From: Juglans regia
Lineage: Eukaryota; Streptophyta; Magnoliopsida; Fagales; Juglandaceae
Direction of reading: 5' to 3'
Assembly: GCF_001411555.2 (NCBI RefSeq)
Contig: NC_049914.1
Location: forward strand, 16,219,798 to 16,283,797
DNA length: 64,000 bases
Below, one piece after another: positions 60,835 to 64,000 of this stretch. Each line of letters starts with the position of its first letter. The first letter of the stretch is position 1. Below the pieces are notes generated by a model. It ran no database searches. It saw nothing but the letters and a program-made list of their open reading frames with translations, and was not told the origin of the DNA. The translations under genes were made by a program, and so were the position numbers.

Positions 60835-61136
60835 AATCACTATGATTGTCTGAGCATCTCTATTTGTAATTCAAGCGAGGTACATCTGGTGAAATCATTT
60901 TGATTGTCAGAATTTAGTTCAAGTTTAGTTATGCAAATACTCCTAGTGTAATCATTCTGATTGTCAGAGTATTACTAGGTACTCCTGGTGTAATCGTTTT
61001 GATTGCTAGGGTACTTTTAAAATACTCATGATGGAATCATTCTGATTGTCTGGGTATCTCTGACGGAATATGTTGAGCGAAATCATTTTGATTGTTTACT
61101 ATTTCTAACGAAACGATTGGCAAAATCATTTTGATT
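60835..61136 (+). repeat. Seven-unit array with core AATCA-N3-TGATT in giant LTR (b)
   Basis: The 13-base inverted repeat AATCANNNTGATT, usually followed by GTC, starts at 60835, 60893, 60950, 60992 (AATCG variant), 61035, 61081 and 61124. Spacings are 58, 57, 42, 43, 46 and 43. Flanking words such as actc(c/a)tg.tg precede several units. The palindromic core is better kept than the spacers. Confidence 0.9.
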
Positions 61137-61139
61137 GTC

Positions 61140-61400
61140 AGAATTCAAGTCCAAGTTCATATTAAGTAAAGAAGTTAGTTCAAGTTCATGTAAAGTTAAG
61201 TTTCAGTTCAATTTCAAGCTCATGTCAAGTTAAGTTTCAGTTCAAGTTCAAGTTTAAGTTCTTATAAAGTTAAGTTTCAGTTCAATTCCAAGTTCATGTT
61301 AAGTAAAGTTTCAGATCAAGTTCATGTCAAGTCAAGTCCCAGTTTAAGTCCAGTTCAGTTTAAGCAAGTCAAGTTCAATTCACATTTCAGTTTAATTTAT
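61140..61400 (+). repeat. Degenerate tandem repeats of aagttcatgt-like words in giant LTR (b)
   Basis: Words such as aagttcatgtcaagttaagt and ttcagttcaa recur about every 20-45 bases. This is the counterpart, inverted, of the 42-bp array in member (a) (acttgaacatgaact-like words). Confidence 0.75.
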
Positions 61401-62002
61401 GTTAGTTATGCTATGTTGTATGGCAAGTTATGTTATGATTACTTATAACTTTGATTATCCATTCATGCTTTTACTGTCATGCATGCATCATTAACGTAAG
61501 TGGAGGTTTTCTGTTAACTTGTTGAGATTTGTAATAAAATCTCTCTGTGGTAGTCTTAACTACCATTCTCCCTCGAATGGTAGATCTTGTTACAGGATTT
61601 GAAGGAGAGTTGGGAATCAACCAACTGAAAATGGTCGACTAAGCGACGGTGCAATGTCGATGATAGTATAGTAGTTAACTTAAATTACTACTTGTACTTA
61701 TGGAGTTGAGTCTTCAGTACTATTTTGATCACAACCATTTTGGACTAGCATTGCGATCTCAGTTGTTTAGTATATCATTATGTATGAAGTATGTTTTATG
61801 TATTAGAGGTATTTTCAGTTAGGTGCATAGTATTGCTAAAAAAAAATTATTATCCACTGCAAATATTACATAATGCTAGCTGCATGTTATGAACATTGCA
61901 TCTTTAATTGTCATGAACAGGGGGCAGGTAACCTTGTATTGCATGTCCCGATGCTTTAGATATTCATCCAATCCCAAGTAAATCTGGGGTTGTCACAACA
62001 CG

Positions 62003-62221
62003 TCCACTTAAGGAGGACCTACAGGACTAATCTGTCCACATCTAGGAGGGGTTCCTTGAGGCCCATAGTAGGGCACGCCACATTTAATGGGCGGGTACAC
62101 CCACTTGAAGGGGGCTAGTTCAGGACATGCCGGAATGGCCTCAGAGCCTAGAGGGATTACTTCATTAAATGCAATGGTATGTCTCCCGCTGGGAAGAATC
62201 AACCACTGAGCTGTTAACCAA
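62003..62221 (+). repeat. Gypsy-like fragment, right part after giant LTR (b)
   Basis: It continues 57541-57749 beyond the insertion and contains cattaaatgcaatggtat, the motif also seen at 32735. It is non-coding; the minus-strand frame across it has no motif. Confidence 0.5.
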
Positions 62222-62904
62222 TATGACATCCCGAATTTTTGTAATTTATATTTTTGTATGCATAATGACATGTCTTTGAATTTTTGGTCAAGTGTGGAAG
62301 AGCCCATTAGGCTAATTTCTATTTTTAGGTTGGATATGGGTCTTTTAGTATAAGACTTATTAGCTCTGAAAAGGAAATAGAGGTACATGGCCCAAGGAAA
62401 TAAGCCCATGAAGAGTATTTACTTTAGGAGGCCCAAGTTAGGCCATGGAACAAGGTGGAGGCACCACTTGGCTTCAAGAAGGAGTTTTTGGTTTTTTGGA
62501 AAAAGACTAAGTTGACAATTGTCAACCATGCATTGAATCCTTAGATGAAAAGTGGAAGAAGCAAAAGAGGAATATAAGCTTTCAATTTTTGGAGTGTTAG
62601 GCACCACATGCATGGCACAAGCTTCTCCTGGACACATGTCAAGCTAGGACAAAAAAGTAACTTTGTGAGTTCCAAGATGCTTCATACTAGGGATGACAAA
62701 AAGTGAGCTTCTAAAAGACTTTTTTAGGAAAAGGAGAAGCATGTAGCCGACGGCACAAGAGGGAGAGGGAGAGACCCAAAAGGCTACCTAGGGAATGACA
62801 CAAAAAGTTACCTCAAGCTTATCACACACACACACTCCTCACATCACATGTCACCCATGCATTGGAGGGAAATCTTAGGAAGATTAGGGTTTTTGGAGGA
62901 AATT
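62222..62904. other. Non-coding repeat-like spacer
   Basis: It begins tgacatcccgaatttttgta, which resembles an LTR start, and ends at the insertion of member (c). A short (CA)n run lies at 62824-62836. No gene was recognised. Confidence 0.4.
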
Positions 62905-64000
62905 TGTAATAGCCCACTAGAAATTCATTGGTGAAATTTCTATTGACTTTAGGAACCTCGTGAAAACCCATAAGTTTTTACGAATCGACCAATCGCTTAG
63001 GTTTTAGTCTGTCATTATGATCAGTGTTATCACTCTCTATGGTGCTAGATTTATGAGTTTAATTATTTGAGATAGTTAGAAGTGTCAGAATGAGTTATGG
63101 TCTGTGCCATTAGACTCAGTGCATTATTTAAGATTTTATGGCGCAATAGCCTATTTTCATAATTTCGGACGAAATGTCTGTTGGAAATTGTGAAATTATT
63201 TTTTAGGAGCACTTCGGGGTTGAATTTAGGTGAACGATTTTCACTATAGGTTAATATGAATATTTAGAAATTTTTAATCCTAAGTTTATTATGTTTCTTT
63301 TTAGAGTGAATAGTAACCTCGATAAGCGCATCCATTGCAGTGTTTTCAAAATCACAGTGTGGAATGTCCAAATTAGGTTAGAGAAGTTTTATTTGGACAC
63401 TTCGCAAGATCTTAGCCACACATAGTAAATGGTATTAGACACTTGGTACAAAGAAGATCTATTAGATTGATTTGTGAAGGAATCAAGGTGTGAGATTATA
63501 CCACTTAAGCAAAGCTGTGTTTCATCTGTTCAACCAAATTGTGCCAGACCAAAGAGGGTTTCAACCCTAGCAAAACCCTAAATGGTTGGAATCCAATTGA
63601 AAACCCCAAAAACTTGGTTGAAACCAAAACCCTAAATGGTTTTCCCAAACCCTAAAGTTGGCCTCCAAACCCTTTTTAATCCGATTTCTAGCATTGTGTT
63701 TAATCACTTGATTAAATCACTTCCACATGCTATTAACTAATCAAATCCTTGTTATGACATCATTATTCAACCTTTTAAACCTTGGGAATTTGATTGGGCC
63801 AAGAAAAATTGATTTTGGGCTTGATAGCATCTCAAACCCTAACCAAACCCCATTTAAACCCCAAATTGAAGCCCATTTGGTGGGCACCACCAAGGCCCAC
63901 GAAATTGGCCACCTTGGCAAAGCTTCTTGGAGAAGTTTCCTCCCCCACATGGCAGACCATCCACTGCCATTGGCTGCACCCAATAGTGCCTTGATGTGAA
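62905..64000 (+). mobile_element. Giant-LTR family member (c), cut by the window end
   Basis: It starts TGTAATAGCCCACTAGAAAT and follows the first kilobase of member (b) closely (shared acctcgtgaaaac, gcattatttaagattttatg-like and ggaatgtccaaattaggtta words). The target base pentamer before it is aaatt; the other end lies outside the window. The 90-codon frame at 63727 matches the same DNA in (b) but has no known domain. Confidence 0.85.

Larger units (their letters stand above)
57750..61997 (+). mobile_element. Giant solo LTR (b), 4248 bp, with perfect target duplication
   Basis: It is flanked by acacg at 57745-57749 and 61998-62002. It starts TGTAATAGCCGGCTAGAAAT and ends TGGGGTTGTCACA. 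It is homologous along its length to member (a) inverted, and its first kilobase to member (c) at 62905. No direct terminal repeat and no gag or pol are inside. A pyrimidine-rich stretch at 58970-59080 leads to TTGTAAGTATTTTCTCGCAA (59081-59100), which recurs in member (a). Short ORFs (for example 58498-58749) lack domains. Confidence 0.87.

Noticed and set aside
60835..61136. Regularly spaced repeats resembling a CRISPR array
   Set aside because: Eukaryotic context, a core of only 13 bases, spacers related to one another and no cas genes.
57750..61997. Reading the unit as a complete LTR retrotransposon rather than a solo LTR
   Set aside because: No sequence at the left end is repeated directly at the right end, and no primer site, gag or pol is present inside.
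62008..62409. 133-codon minus-strand ORF
   Set aside because: It crosses the boundary between two unrelated repeat fragments at about 62221, so it is a chance frame.

Overview
This window reads as nuclear DNA of a flowering plant, most likely a woody eudicot. It has a six-exon receptor-like cytoplasmic kinase gene with canonical GT-AG introns, Ty1/copia, Ty3/gypsy, L1-type LINE, hAT and PIF/Harbinger remnants, several MITEs, and AT-rich spacer. There is no bacterial or organellar signature, and I found no tRNA, rRNA or CRISPR array. The species cannot be named from sequence alone.

Layout. 0.45-4.98 kb: a complete but dead Ty1/copia element on the minus strand, with two 193-bp LTRs and a 5-bp target duplication. 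5.96-10.47 kb: a 5'-truncated LINE on the plus strand with broken ORF1 and ORF2 and a poly(A) tail. 11.9-13.75 kb: a gypsy-type LTR lying between two fragments of a copia-type LTR. 16.3-18.1 kb: a decayed PIF/Harbinger element (Myb/SANT protein plus transposase start) cut off by a second copy of that gypsy LTR. 19.43-20.03 kb: a Tourist-like MITE with TTA duplications. 21.6-23.8 kb: a decayed hAT transposase. 24.29-25.0 kb: a non-autonomous hAT element with a perfect 8-bp duplication. 25.57-30.5 kb: the only gene that looks alive, a PBS1-like (RLCK-VII type) protein kinase of 387 residues, preceded by four W-box hexamers. 31-35 kb: MITE and LTR fragments. 35.2-42.0 kb: a minus-strand Athila/Tat-like gypsy element with a large internal pol deletion.

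42.3-64 kb is almost wholly a nest of very large, mostly non-coding LTRs. Two (44576-48983 and 57750-61997) carry perfect 5-bp target duplications and behave as giant solo LTRs of one family. Four further partial or decayed copies of that family are present, and a second 5.7-kb LTR-like unit lies at 50403-56116. These LTRs carry arrays of short tandem, often palindromic, repeats.

How it fits together: the kinase is probably an acylated, plasma-membrane-associated signalling kinase sitting in a repeat-rich neighbourhood. The rest records successive insertions, many with clear relative order (for example gypsy LTR into Harbinger transposase, Athila into a giant-LTR fragment, and giant LTR into giant LTR). 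Boundaries and similarities were read by eye. Family names for non-coding LTRs are inference, and percent identities were not computed except for counted mismatches in short aligned pieces.
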